NCBI GenBank assembly: GCA_052034525.1
Contig: JBPOIK010000053.1
Location: 40,548-104,547, forward strand
DNA length: 64,000 nucleotides
From: JAFGJQ01 sp052034525
GTDB taxonomy: Bacteria; Planctomycetota; Phycisphaerae; UBA1845
Direction: 5' to 3'
Below the pieces are notes generated by a model. That model had not been told where the DNA came from. It did no database searches and saw only the letters and a list, made by a program, of their open reading frames with translations. The translations under genes and the position numbers were made by a program. Below, piece by piece: positions 1 through 7,842 of the stretch; within the stretch, counting starts at the first letter, position 1; each line of letters starts with the position of its first letter.

Positions 1-1044
1 CGGGCCCGGATCGAAGCGGTCTCGAAGAAGCTGCAAGACACCTTCAATCTCGTGGATTCGCCCAAAACCATCCGTGAGCTGAACTGCCGGACCGTGTCCG
101 AGGTTTTTGCGACCAACTACGGCAACCCGCTGGAGGCGGGTGCCCTGTTCGCCGCGGTGATGCGCGCGCTGGGCCACACGCCGACCCTGTACCTGGCGGT
201 CCGCACACCGGACTGGGATTCGGCGCTGCCGACGGCGTCGGATCTGGCGGGGCTGGTGGTCTCCGTCGACCTGCCGGACGAAACGGTCTACATCCATCCC
301 GGGCACGGCGTCTTCCGCAATCCCGGAACGTGGGGCCGGCACGCTTTGCTGCGCGTCGATCCGGCCGGACAGGTGCAATCACTGGCGGTGCTTCAGCGAG
401 GCGAGGCGGACGGGAGCGAATTGCACGTCAGCGGCGCGATCGATCTGGACGGCGAAGGCATGGCCTCCGGCGAACTTCGCGTGCGTCTGACCGGCGCGTT
501 CTTCGATCCGGATTCGCTGGATTCGGCTGACAGCCAGTCCAGGCGGCTCAAATCCCTTCTGGGCGGCGTGCTGAGCGGCTTCGAAGTCCGCAAACACTCG
601 GTCACAACCCTGTCCGCCGACGTTTTTCAGGCCACGGTGTCGGTAGCCTCGAAAGAGCCGCTCCAATCGCTGGACAAAAATCGGGCGATGCTGCTGGGTG
701 GCGGCCCTGCGTCGCTGGCGGATTTTCCGATGCCGCTGGATCGGTCGGACCGTCGCAATGACGTGCGGCTGGCCGGGCGCTTCCGCGAGAGCGTGGATTT
801 GACCGTCAAGCTGCCCAAGAAGTGGTCGGCGACCGTGCTGCCGGCGGCGATGCCGGCCGTGGAGGGCGATTGGGGCCGGGCGGAGCAGATCGTCGAGGAG
901 ACGGACGGCTCCGTGCGATTCCGGCGAACCATCGAGGTCCGGCAGGACACCCTTTCCCCGGCGGTCTTCGCCGGCCTGCGCGACGCGATGAACACCCTGC
1001 GCACCGACGCGGCCCGCCTGCTGGTGTGCGCACCGACGCCGTGA
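1..1044 (+). CDS. Transglutaminase-like (DUF3857/DUF3858-type) protein, C-terminal part
   Basis: The reading frame is open to the left edge, so the true start lies outside; 347 codons are visible. The segment just inside the edge (RELNCRT...ATNYGNPLEAGALFAAVMRALG) matches the core of transglutaminase-like proteins, where a YG(N/D)C..K motif is followed by a hydrophobic helix with LLAALLRA. Here the position usually held by the catalytic Cys reads Pro (YGNPLE), which suggests a non-catalytic domain. The rest is a beta-rich region with alternating polar and hydrophobic residues, like the C-terminal domain that follows transglutaminase cores in DUF3857 proteins. Such proteins are normally secreted or periplasmic. 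No terminator is evident after the stop. The family call is an inference from the short core motif; the function is unknown. Confidence 0.55.
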   Translation, partial: RARIEAVSKKLQDTFNLVDSPKTIRELNCRTVSEVFATNYGNPLEAGALFAAVMRALGHTPTLYLAVRTPDWDSALPTASDLAGLVVSVDLPDETVYIHPGHGVFRNPGTWGRHALLRVDPAGQVQSLAVLQRGEADGSELHVSGAIDLDGEGMASGELRVRLTGAFFDPDSLDSADSQSRRLKSLLGGVLSGFEVRKHSVTTLSADVFQATVSVASKEPLQSLDKNRAMLLGGGPASLADFPMPLDRSDRRNDVRLAGRFRESVDLTVKLPKKWSATVLPAAMPAVEGDWGRAEQIVEETDGSVRFRRTIEVRQDTLSPAVFAGLRDAMNTLRTDAARLLVCAPTP

Positions 1045-1253
1045 GAGATCAGGTACGGACACCCCCATCTGAAAAAGGGGGCACTGGCCGGTCGGCTGAA
1101 GCCGATCATCTCGCACACGGAAGACCGGGCAAACATCGATTCCTCACCAGGATACACTCTTCGCGCTGCAAACGTGCGATTGCGTCTCAGCTCGCGCAGG
1201 TATTCCCGTCCGCGCGCGGTGCGAGATCATTCGCATCCGCCGAATCGGCGCAG

Positions 1254-1931
1254 TCAGACCGCCAGCACGGTTTCGAGCGCATCCAGGCTTGAGATGGTGG
1301 CAGACGCGATTCCGCCGGTCGGGACGGCGGCATCGGCGTAGACGCCGCCGGGGCGGAGAACGCGGACCGTTCGCCAGCCAAGGGCGTTGGGGGCCACGAA
1401 GTCTTTGGCCGGGTTGTCGGATACATACGCGCAGGCAGACCCCGGCAGGGCGAACTGTCTCATGACCGCTTCAAACGCACGCGGGTGCGGCTTCCAGAAT
1501 TCACGACCCCATTCGTCGGTCAGGTACACTGCATCGAAGATCGGCCGGATGCCCAGGGCGTCCAGCTTGGCGTTCTGTGCAGCAAGGTACCCATCGGAGA
1601 TCAGGGCCAGGCGGTATCGGCCGCGCAGGCGGGCCAAGGCGGCGTCGGCGTCGGGGAACAGCGTGATGCTCGGCACGTGCCGGCGGTATGCGTCCACCAT
1701 CTGTGCCACCATCGCGTCCGGATTCTCCGCGCGGGCCTCCGCGCAGACCATGTTGAACACGCGGCCACGATCTGGCGAAGCGGCCAGGGCTTTCATCCGA
1801 TCCAGCAGGTCAAACGGAGCGTTAAGCCGATCGGAAAACGCCCGCGCCACTGCCGCGAAGCCGCTCTCCACGTAGGCGCGCTCGGGGTACAGCGTATCAT
1901 CGAGGTCGAATACAACGGCGCGAATGGGCAT
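1254..1931 (-). CDS. HAD-superfamily hydrolase (putative phosphatase)
   Basis: This 225-residue protein has all four HAD motifs in order. Motif I is DLDDTLYP at about residues 9-16 (nucleophile Asp and acid/base Asp). Motif II is LISDGY near residue 114, motif III is the Lys of KPHPRAFE, and motif IV is SDNPAKDF. The helical cap between motifs I and II fits subclass C1, as in phosphoglycolate-phosphatase or GMP/IMP nucleotidase types. It would hydrolyse a small phosphate ester in the cytoplasm through a phospho-Asp intermediate with Mg2+. The substrate cannot be read from the sequence. The gene is divergent from cinA, with about 100 bases between starts. Length is normal for the family. Confidence 0.85.
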   Translation of the reverse strand: MPIRAVVFDLDDTLYPERAYVESGFAAVARAFSDRLNAPFDLLDRMKALAASPDRGRVFNMVCAEARAENPDAMVAQMVDAYRRHVPSITLFPDADAALARLRGRYRLALISDGYLAAQNAKLDALGIRPIFDAVYLTDEWGREFWKPHPRAFEAVMRQFALPGSACAYVSDNPAKDFVAPNALGWRTVRVLRPGGVYADAAVPTGGIASATISSLDALETVLAV

Positions 1932-2029
1932 GGCCGGCGTCTCAAAGCGGGTCCGTTCGCCGGGGGAACGCGGCGGCCCGCCGCCGCGTCGCTTCCCGCG
2001 GTCCGGCTCCGATGATACCCTCTTGGGCC

Positions 2030-3268
2030 ATGGATGCCGACATCCTCAGCATCGGAACGGAAGTGTCGACCGGAGCGATCGTCAACACGAACACGGCCTG
2101 GCTGGCCCGGGCCCTGATGGCGGTAGGCGTGGTGCCGCGGCGGCACGTTACGGTGGGGGACCGGCTGGACGCCATCCGGGACGAAATCACGCGGTCCGCC
2201 CGGGAAGTCGAGGTGGTGCTCGTCTCGGGCGGCCTGGGTCCGACCCTGGACGACATGACCCGCGATGCCCTGGCCGCCGCGCTGAGCGTGCCGCTCGAAC
2301 GCGACGAGGCATCCGTTGAGCACATCCGCGACCTGTTCCGCAGGATGGACCGCCCCATGGGCCGGAACAATCTGCAACAGGCGCTGGTGCCGCGGGGGGC
2401 GCGGGCGTTGGAGAACCCCTGGGGCACCGCGCCCGGCCTGCGGGCGGAGTTGCACCGCGCGGTTGTGTTCTGTCTGCCCGGCGTGCCGCGCGAAATGGAG
2501 CGGATGTTCGAGCGACACGTGGCCCCGGAGCTGCGCCGGCGGTGTGATACGGCGCTGGCCGTTCGGGTGCTGCGGACGTTCGGCCAGGGCGAGTCGAACA
2601 TCGGCGAACAGATCGCCGTGTTCATGGACCCGGCCCGCAATCCGTCGGTGGGTACGCAGGCGTCGGAGGGGCTGATCAGCGTGCGGATCGTCGGCCGGGC
2701 GGCGTCGGCCTCGGAGGCGCAGCAGCTCGTGGACGCGGATGCGCAGGCGATCCGCGCGGTGTTGGGCCGGATCGTGTTCGGCGAGGATGACGATACGTTG
2801 CCCGGCGCGGTGGGTCGGATGCTCGCGGAGCGCGGCCAGACGCTGGCCACTGCGGAAAGCTGCACGGGGGGGATGATCGCGGCGTCCATCACAGACGTTT
2901 CGGGCAGCAGCGGGTATTTCCGGCGCGGTTACGTGACGTATTCCAACGAGGCGAAATCCGAGCTGCTGGGTGTTCCGCCGGAGTTAATCGCCGCGCATGG
3001 AGCGGTCAGCGAGCCGGTGGCACAGGCCATGGCCGTCGGGTGCCTGCACCGGGCGAACGCGGATTTCGCGCTGTCGGCAACCGGCGTGGCGGGTCCGACC
3101 GGCGGCACGACGGACAAGCCGGTGGGTCTGGTGTTCATCGGGCTGGCGGACCGCGGCGAGTGTCGCGTTCACCGATTGCAGCTCAGCGATCATCTGAGTC
3201 GCTGGGCCATCCGCGACCGGACATGCAAGACAGCGCTGAACCTGCTGCGGTTACGACTGATGGAGTGA
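2030..3268 (+). CDS. cinA: CinA: ADP-ribose pyrophosphatase-like domain fused to NMN amidohydrolase
   Basis: About 412 residues. The N-terminal half is the MoCF/COG1058 domain, starting with ILSIGTEVSTGAIVNTN and carrying SGGLGPTLDDMTRDAL near residues 66-80. The C-terminal CinA/PncC domain has AESCTGGMIAA near residue 275 (nucleophile Ser region), YSNEAKSELLGV, and SATGVAGPTGG near residue 348. In characterised homologues the protein degrades ADP-ribose and deamidates nicotinamide mononucleotide in pyridine-nucleotide salvage, and it is historically tied to competence. An in-frame ATG lies 18 bases upstream at 2012, but the ATG at 2030 gives the conserved N-terminus MDADILSIGTE. Neither start has a clear ribosome site. 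Both domains appear intact. Confidence 0.93.
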   Translation: MDADILSIGTEVSTGAIVNTNTAWLARALMAVGVVPRRHVTVGDRLDAIRDEITRSAREVEVVLVSGGLGPTLDDMTRDALAAALSVPLERDEASVEHIRDLFRRMDRPMGRNNLQQALVPRGARALENPWGTAPGLRAELHRAVVFCLPGVPREMERMFERHVAPELRRRCDTALAVRVLRTFGQGESNIGEQIAVFMDPARNPSVGTQASEGLISVRIVGRAASASEAQQLVDADAQAIRAVLGRIVFGEDDDTLPGAVGRMLAERGQTLATAESCTGGMIAASITDVSGSSGYFRRGYVTYSNEAKSELLGVPPELIAAHGAVSEPVAQAMAVGCLHRANADFALSATGVAGPTGGTTDKPVGLVFIGLADRGECRVHRLQLSDHLSRWAIRDRTCKTALNLLRLRLME

Positions 3269-3616
3269 GTGAGGGCCGGTCCGGCGTTACGGCGCGGCGG
3301 ATGGCTGGCGAACCCGGCACACATGGAAGTGGTAGTCGGTGTGTCGCTTCAACCGGAACTGGACAACGTCGCTGTCCGGGTTTCAGTGTCCACGCTCGAA
3401 ACAGGTGTTTGCTTCCCCCAGACTCCTCATCCGCCTCTCGCAAGCGCTTGGCCAGGCCAGGACTCCCGGCAAATCCGGCACTACGACTACGGTATTGAAG
3501 TGGGTTGCATCGTCCGCCGCTGACGAGCGATGTCGGGAGGCGATGAAGTCCTCCGGGGCGGGTCGCGCCCTCTCGTGATGCCGCCACAGCCCCGTGTCGG
3601 CCTTTGCGGGTTCCGC
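3269..3616. other. Gene-free stretch between convergent cinA and ruvB
   Basis: About 350 bases between the ends of two convergent genes. I see no reading frame with a ribosome site, no tRNA and no clear terminator hairpin. Confidence 0.6.
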
Positions 3617-4666
3617 TCAGAACAACAGCTCGCTATCGGACGCCGGGGGGTGGGGATCGGTGGCCGGGGGAGGCAGGTGGAGGTGTTCATAGGCCGGGCG
3701 GGTGGCTTGGCGGCCCTGGCGAGTGCGGATTACGAAGCCGATCTGAAGCAGGTACGGCTCGACCACATCTTCCAGCGTGTCGCGGTCTTCGCCCATGGTG
3801 GCGGCCAGGGCCTCGATGCCGGCCGGTCCGCCGCCGTACACGCTGATCAGCGCGCGCAGGTAGCCGCGGTCCAGTTCGTCGAGGCCCAGGGCGTCCACCT
3901 GCTGGATTTCCAGAGCCCGAGCCACGACCTGCGGCGTCAAGACGCCGTCGCCCTTGACCTGGGCATAGTCGCGCACGCGTCGGAGCAGCCGGTTGGCCAC
4001 CCGCGGCGTGCCGCGGCTGCGGTGGGCGATCAAATCCAGCGCCCCGTCGCGATGCTTCAGCTCCAGTCGTGTCGACGAACGCCGCAGAATCTCAGACAGC
4101 TCCGCCTGTCCGTAGAAGTCCATATGGAAGTGGTGTCCGAACCGGTCGCGCATGGCCGACGAGAGCATCCCCGCGCGGGTGGTCGCCCCGATCAGGGTGA
4201 ACCGCCGCAGAGCGAAGTTCACCGTTCGTCCCCCGATGCCGCCCTCGATGGTGAAATCCACGCGGAAGTCTTCCATCGCGGGGTAGAGAAACTCCTCCAC
4301 CACCCGGGGCAATCGGTGGATTTCATCGATGAAGAGAATGTCGCCCGTCTCCAGGTTGGTCAGCAGTGCCATGAGGTCCGCCTGCTTGCCCAGGGCCGGC
4401 CCGGACGTGATTCGCGGCGGTCGGCCGTTCATCTCGTTGGCGATGACGAAGGCCAGGGTGGTTTTGCCCAGTCCGGGCGGTCCGTCCAGCAGGATGTGTT
4501 CGAGCGGCTCGTTTCGACGGCGAGCCGCCTGCATGGCGATCTCGAGCTTGTCGATCACGGCGCACTGGCCGACCATTTCCGCCAGCCGCTGCGGGCGCAG
4601 GGAAAACGCCGTCGCATCGTTGTCGGTGCCTTTCGGCTCCGCCGAGATCACCCGCTCCCGCGCCAC
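3617..4666 (-). CDS. ruvB: RuvB, Holliday junction branch-migration helicase
   Basis: 349-residue AAA+ ATPase that drives branch migration of Holliday junctions with RuvA and presents the junction to RuvC. The Walker A motif GPPGLGKTT is at residues 62-70, Walker B LFIDEIHR at 111-118, sensor 1 GATTRAG at 160-166, and the arginine finger region DRFG at about 174. A C-terminal winged-helix domain contains GGGPAGIEALA. The GTG start follows AGGAGGT with a spacing of 8. It is the last gene of ruvC-ruvA-ruvB; ruvA ends 48 bases upstream, so co-transcription is likely. The length is typical and nothing is missing. Confidence 0.97.
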   Translation of the reverse strand: MARERVISAEPKGTDNDATAFSLRPQRLAEMVGQCAVIDKLEIAMQAARRRNEPLEHILLDGPPGLGKTTLAFVIANEMNGRPPRITSGPALGKQADLMALLTNLETGDILFIDEIHRLPRVVEEFLYPAMEDFRVDFTIEGGIGGRTVNFALRRFTLIGATTRAGMLSSAMRDRFGHHFHMDFYGQAELSEILRRSSTRLELKHRDGALDLIAHRSRGTPRVANRLLRRVRDYAQVKGDGVLTPQVVARALEIQQVDALGLDELDRGYLRALISVYGGGPAGIEALAATMGEDRDTLEDVVEPYLLQIGFVIRTRQGRQATRPAYEHLHLPPPATDPHPPASDSELLF

Positions 4667-4714
4667 CCGCGCTACCTCCTGTCTGCGGTCCTTGCGTCCC
4701 TTCGCGCTTTCCGC

Positions 4715-5341
4715 CTACCCCTCCATCCCCGTCTTTACCCGATACGCCCGCCGGACCCATTCGTCCGCCGCGGTCACGTCCGGATGAAGCTGGCCGGCCC
4801 GTTCCAGCCAGCGCTGGGCGTCCGCGCGAGAATCGCCCCAGGCAACCAGGATTTCCAGGGCGTCCCGTTGGGCGTGGGTAAGCTCGACCACTTCCGCCGG
4901 GGATTGCGCCGCCAGGGCCAGATCGTCCAGCTTGCCCTGAAGCTCCGCCACGATCAATTCCGCCGCACGTTTGCCGATGCCCGGCAGACGGGCCAGGGCC
5001 TTGCAGTCGCGATCCTGAATCCATCGGGCGATCCGGCCCGTCGGCTCGGCCAGGGCCTTGAGCGCCTTGCGCGGCCCGATGCCCTTCACCGAGATGAACC
5101 GCCGGAAGAACGATTTGTCTTGCGGATGAAGGAACCCGATGAGCCGCGGCGTCAGTTGGCCGGACGCCTGGTTGCCCTCGTAGAACTCCAGCGTGTGCAG
5201 CGTGATCTCGCGCCCGCGACAGGCGGCCAGTTCCCCCAGGGCGTATCGCGGGACGAGCACCTCCCGGGCCAGCCCGTCGCGATCGATCACGACGGTTTCT
5301 TCATCCAGATCAATCAACGAACCCGTCAGTCGGACGATCAT
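4715..5341 (-). CDS. ruvA: RuvA, Holliday junction DNA-binding subunit
   Basis: 208 residues. An N-terminal OB fold begins MIVRLTGSL. Two helix-hairpin-helix motifs follow, VKGIGPRKALKAL near residue 88 and LPGIGKRAAELIV near residue 120, which bind the phosphate backbone of the four-way junction. A C-terminal three-helix domain should contact RuvB. The ATG at 5341 was chosen over the GTG at 5344 because it gives the usual MI... start. It lies 15 bases after ruvC and 48 bases before ruvB, forming an operon in the order C-A-B. The linker before domain III looks a little longer than in well-known examples but is otherwise ordinary. Confidence 0.95.
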   Translation of the reverse strand: MIVRLTGSLIDLDEETVVIDRDGLAREVLVPRYALGELAACRGREITLHTLEFYEGNQASGQLTPRLIGFLHPQDKSFFRRFISVKGIGPRKALKALAEPTGRIARWIQDRDCKALARLPGIGKRAAELIVAELQGKLDDLALAAQSPAEVVELTHAQRDALEILVAWGDSRADAQRWLERAGQLHPDVTAADEWVRRAYRVKTGMEG

Positions 5342-5356
5342 CACGCCGCCATCCGT

Positions 5357-5857
5357 TCAGACCGGCCGTTCCGCGCATGGCCGGCGGCCCAGATCGTACG
5401 CGGCCGCCAGGGCAATGGCCAGCGCGTCAGCCACGTCGGCCGGTTCGGGCAGCTTCGGCAGGCCCAGGGCGGCCATGATCGCCCGTTGCACCTGCCGTTT
5501 GCCCGCCCGGCCGTTGCCCGTCAGGAATCGTTTGACCTGCGTCGCGCCATAGCTGCGGACTTCCGCCCCGAACCGCCCGGCCGTCACCAGCATCACGCCG
5601 CGGGCGTGTCCCATCAAAACGGCCGTCCGCGGGTGCTTGTAGTGGGCGTAGAGCTGTTCCACCGCCACGGCGGTCGGCCGCCACTGCTCAAACACGCTCG
5701 AAAAATCCGCTTCGATCTGGATCAGGCGTTGTCCGAGATCGGCCTGCGACTGCGTCCGACAGATGCCGGCATCGCACACGGTTACTGCCGGGCCATCCGC
5801 ATCCAGCACGGCGTAGCCGGACGTGTTCAATCCCGGGTCGATTCCGCAGATACGCAC
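5357..5857 (-). CDS. ruvC: RuvC, Holliday junction resolvase
   Basis: 166-residue RNase H-fold endonuclease that cuts Holliday junctions symmetrically. The four acidic catalytic residues are visible: Asp7 in GIDPG, Glu67 in AVEQLY, and Asp141 and Asp144 in PADVADALAIAL. The basic segment NGRAGKRQVQ precedes the last pair, as in the family. The GTG start follows TAGGAG with a spacing of 8. First gene of the ruvCAB operon on the minus strand; the preceding gene upstream (GH57, 5950-7644) ends about 90 bases away on the same strand. Confidence 0.96.
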   Translation of the reverse strand: MRICGIDPGLNTSGYAVLDADGPAVTVCDAGICRTQSQADLGQRLIQIEADFSSVFEQWRPTAVAVEQLYAHYKHPRTAVLMGHARGVMLVTAGRFGAEVRSYGATQVKRFLTGNGRAGKRQVQRAIMAALGLPKLPEPADVADALAIALAAAYDLGRRPCAERPV

Positions 5858-5949
5858 CGCGCCGCTCCTACGAGCCGGTCCCCGCCAGAGAGTCTACCCG
5901 ATCCGCCCGCCTTGTGTCGCTGGTTCCTGAAGGAGGGTCGACGGCGTTT

Positions 5950-7644
5950 CTACATGTTCCACCACGCCAGGTCGATCTGGGGGAACACGCTGTCGTGGAT
6001 CTCTCCGTCACGGAGCTGGTGCTCTTCCAGGGGGGAAATCCGGTTGCCGTTCAGAATGCGGTCGATCACGTTGTTCACGATTTCGAACCGGTTGTCGTGC
6101 AGGGCGAACCGGCGAATGCCGTAATCCACCGCCTGTCCACGTGCCACCACGAACGGCCAGTCCGACGCCTGAAGCAGCAGCAGCTCGCGCGCCGCCTGCT
6201 CCAGCAGGCCGCGGATCCGTTCGTCTTTCTGCCAGGGCAGGTGGTACGTGTTTCGCCCGAATTTCGCCTCCGCCCGATACTCGACTTCCCACATCCATCG
6301 CGTCCGGTCGTTGATCCAGACCCGATGATCGCTTCCCTCGCCCCAGGAGAATTCCGGCAGCCGGTGGAACCGCTCGGGGGGTCGGCGGGTGAGTTCGTCG
6401 TTCACGGTCGAAACGCGAATCTCCGGGTCGTGGTGGAGGTTCAGCAGCAGGTCCCGCAGGAACCGCGGCCCCTCGAACCACCAGTGTCCGAACAACTCCG
6501 CGTCGAAGCTGGCGACCACGACCCCCGGTCGGCCGTATCGGTTGCGGTGGTCCCGCAGCGTCTGGCGGATGAGGTTCGTGAAGTGGTTGGCCTGCTGGTG
6601 AATCACGCCGGGCACGTCGTCGGGGTAGTACGGATCCTTCGAGCCGAGCCCCGACTGCGCATGGGTGACCTTCCAGTAGCGCAGGCCCCGTCGTTCGCCG
6701 TATTTTTTGTGGAACTCCAGGTACACGCCGGTGCCGGGATAACCGATCCAACCGGACCACACCTGCTCGCACACCTCTCGACAGCGGGCGTATGCCGCGA
6801 GCGTCGCTCCGTTGGACGGGCTGCGCAACCCGATCGGCCCGACGGTGGGCCGCCAGTCTCCGCACTCGTGGATGAACCGCTTGCGGTCGTCGGAAAGCTG
6901 GTCGTAAAACAGGCGGGCTTTCTCGTCGCCGATGTTCGTCGGAACCAGCGGATCCTCAACAAAAAAGTGCGTGATGCCTTCATCCCCCAGCATCTGCTCC
7001 ACGGCCAGTCGATCCCGCGGACCGCCGAAATCCACGGCCGGATACCATCGACCCGCCGGTCGGTACGCACACTCCGGCAACCACAATCCGGTGGGCTCGA
7101 TACCCAGGATTCGCCGGGTCGAGGCGATGCCCGCCCGAATCTGGGCCCGCACGCACGAATCTTCCAGAAGCAACGGCGTGTAGCCGTGCGTGGCGAACCC
7201 TGTGAGGATTTCGATGATCCCATCGCGGGCCCAGCGACCGAACGCGGAGGGAAGATCCCGCTTGATGCTCTCAAACTGTTCGGCGGTCCGGGCATACCAC
7301 TCGCCCCACCGCGTGGCCAGGTAGGCGAAGTGCAGCTCATTGCGCGATTCGAAATCCTTCCGATCGTGCTCCGCCCGGTCGATACGCTCCTCCAGGTACT
7401 CACGGAAGCCCTGTTTGAACCGATCGTGCGCCATCTGCTCCAGCAGGATCGGCGTCAGGCCGATGGTGATGGCCGGTCGACCCCCCAGATGGTGAACCTC
7501 CGCGATCATGTCCAGAATGGGCAGGTAGGTTTCGGCGGCCGCTTCATACAGCCAGTCTTCGCCGTGCGGCCAGTAGCCGTGGTGCAGAACGTATGGCAGG
7601 TGCCCGTGGAGCACCAGACAGAAGCTGCCCAGGGGATCACTCAC
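5950..7644 (-). CDS. GH57 family 1,4-alpha-glucan branching enzyme
   Basis: 564 residues. The start SFCLVLHGHLPYVLHHG is the GH57 HxHxP-type N-terminus. The nucleophile is Glu191 in GLWLPECAYRP and the acid is Asp381 in SFDAELFGHWWFEGP, both standard for GH57/DUF1957 branching enzymes. A C-terminal helical domain with W-rich segments (SDWPFV, WWNM) completes the protein. The enzyme would transfer alpha-1,4-glucan chains to alpha-1,6 branch points in glycogen in the cytoplasm; no signal peptide is seen. The GTG start follows AAAGGA by 6 bases. A candidate promoter lies at 7732-7760. No other glycogen gene is near, so the role rests on family knowledge. Confidence 0.9.
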   Translation of the reverse strand: MSDPLGSFCLVLHGHLPYVLHHGYWPHGEDWLYEAAAETYLPILDMIAEVHHLGGRPAITIGLTPILLEQMAHDRFKQGFREYLEERIDRAEHDRKDFESRNELHFAYLATRWGEWYARTAEQFESIKRDLPSAFGRWARDGIIEILTGFATHGYTPLLLEDSCVRAQIRAGIASTRRILGIEPTGLWLPECAYRPAGRWYPAVDFGGPRDRLAVEQMLGDEGITHFFVEDPLVPTNIGDEKARLFYDQLSDDRKRFIHECGDWRPTVGPIGLRSPSNGATLAAYARCREVCEQVWSGWIGYPGTGVYLEFHKKYGERRGLRYWKVTHAQSGLGSKDPYYPDDVPGVIHQQANHFTNLIRQTLRDHRNRYGRPGVVVASFDAELFGHWWFEGPRFLRDLLLNLHHDPEIRVSTVNDELTRRPPERFHRLPEFSWGEGSDHRVWINDRTRWMWEVEYRAEAKFGRNTYHLPWQKDERIRGLLEQAARELLLLQASDWPFVVARGQAVDYGIRRFALHDNRFEIVNNVIDRILNGNRISPLEEHQLRDGEIHDSVFPQIDLAWWNM

Positions 7645-7731
7645 AGGAAATCCTTTCCGTATAGAAGGTTACGCGCCCAATGAATGCGCCGCGACCCTGG
7701 CTGCTTCCCCCACTCCTCGCACAAGACAGCG

Positions 7732-7760
7732 CGTTTACCGGTGGGGCCGCGGGCTGTCAA
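7732..7760 (-). promoter_or_regulatory. Candidate sigma70-like promoter for the GH57 gene
   Basis: On the minus strand a perfect TTGACA (7755-7760) is followed after 17 bases by TAAACG (7732-7737). The -35 is strong and the -10 weak. It would give a leader of about 80 bases before the GTG at 7644. Confidence 0.35.
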
Positions 7761-7765
7761 GACCG

Positions 7766-7792
7766 GCTCCCGGCGCGGCGGAGGCCGGGAGC
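7766..7792 (-). terminator. Hairpin after the secreted coiled-coil gene
   Basis: Perfect 9-base inverted repeat GCTCCCGGC / GCCGGGAGC around a 9-base loop, about 50 bases beyond the stop of the minus-strand gene at 7843. There is no long T run, so it may be a terminator or an mRNA 3' end stabiliser. Confidence 0.5.
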
Positions 7793-7842
7793 TTCCACCA
7801 CCGGCCTCCGATCGTGTTCGTTCGCCCGGGCTGTCGTCGGGA

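Noticed and set aside
3530..6124. 864-codon open frame on the plus strand
   Set aside because: It runs antisense through ruvB, ruvA and ruvC, whose motifs are unmistakable. High GC keeps antisense frames open.
5914..7683. 589-codon plus-strand frame
   Set aside because: Antisense shadow of the GH57 gene, with no ribosome site or recognisable domain.
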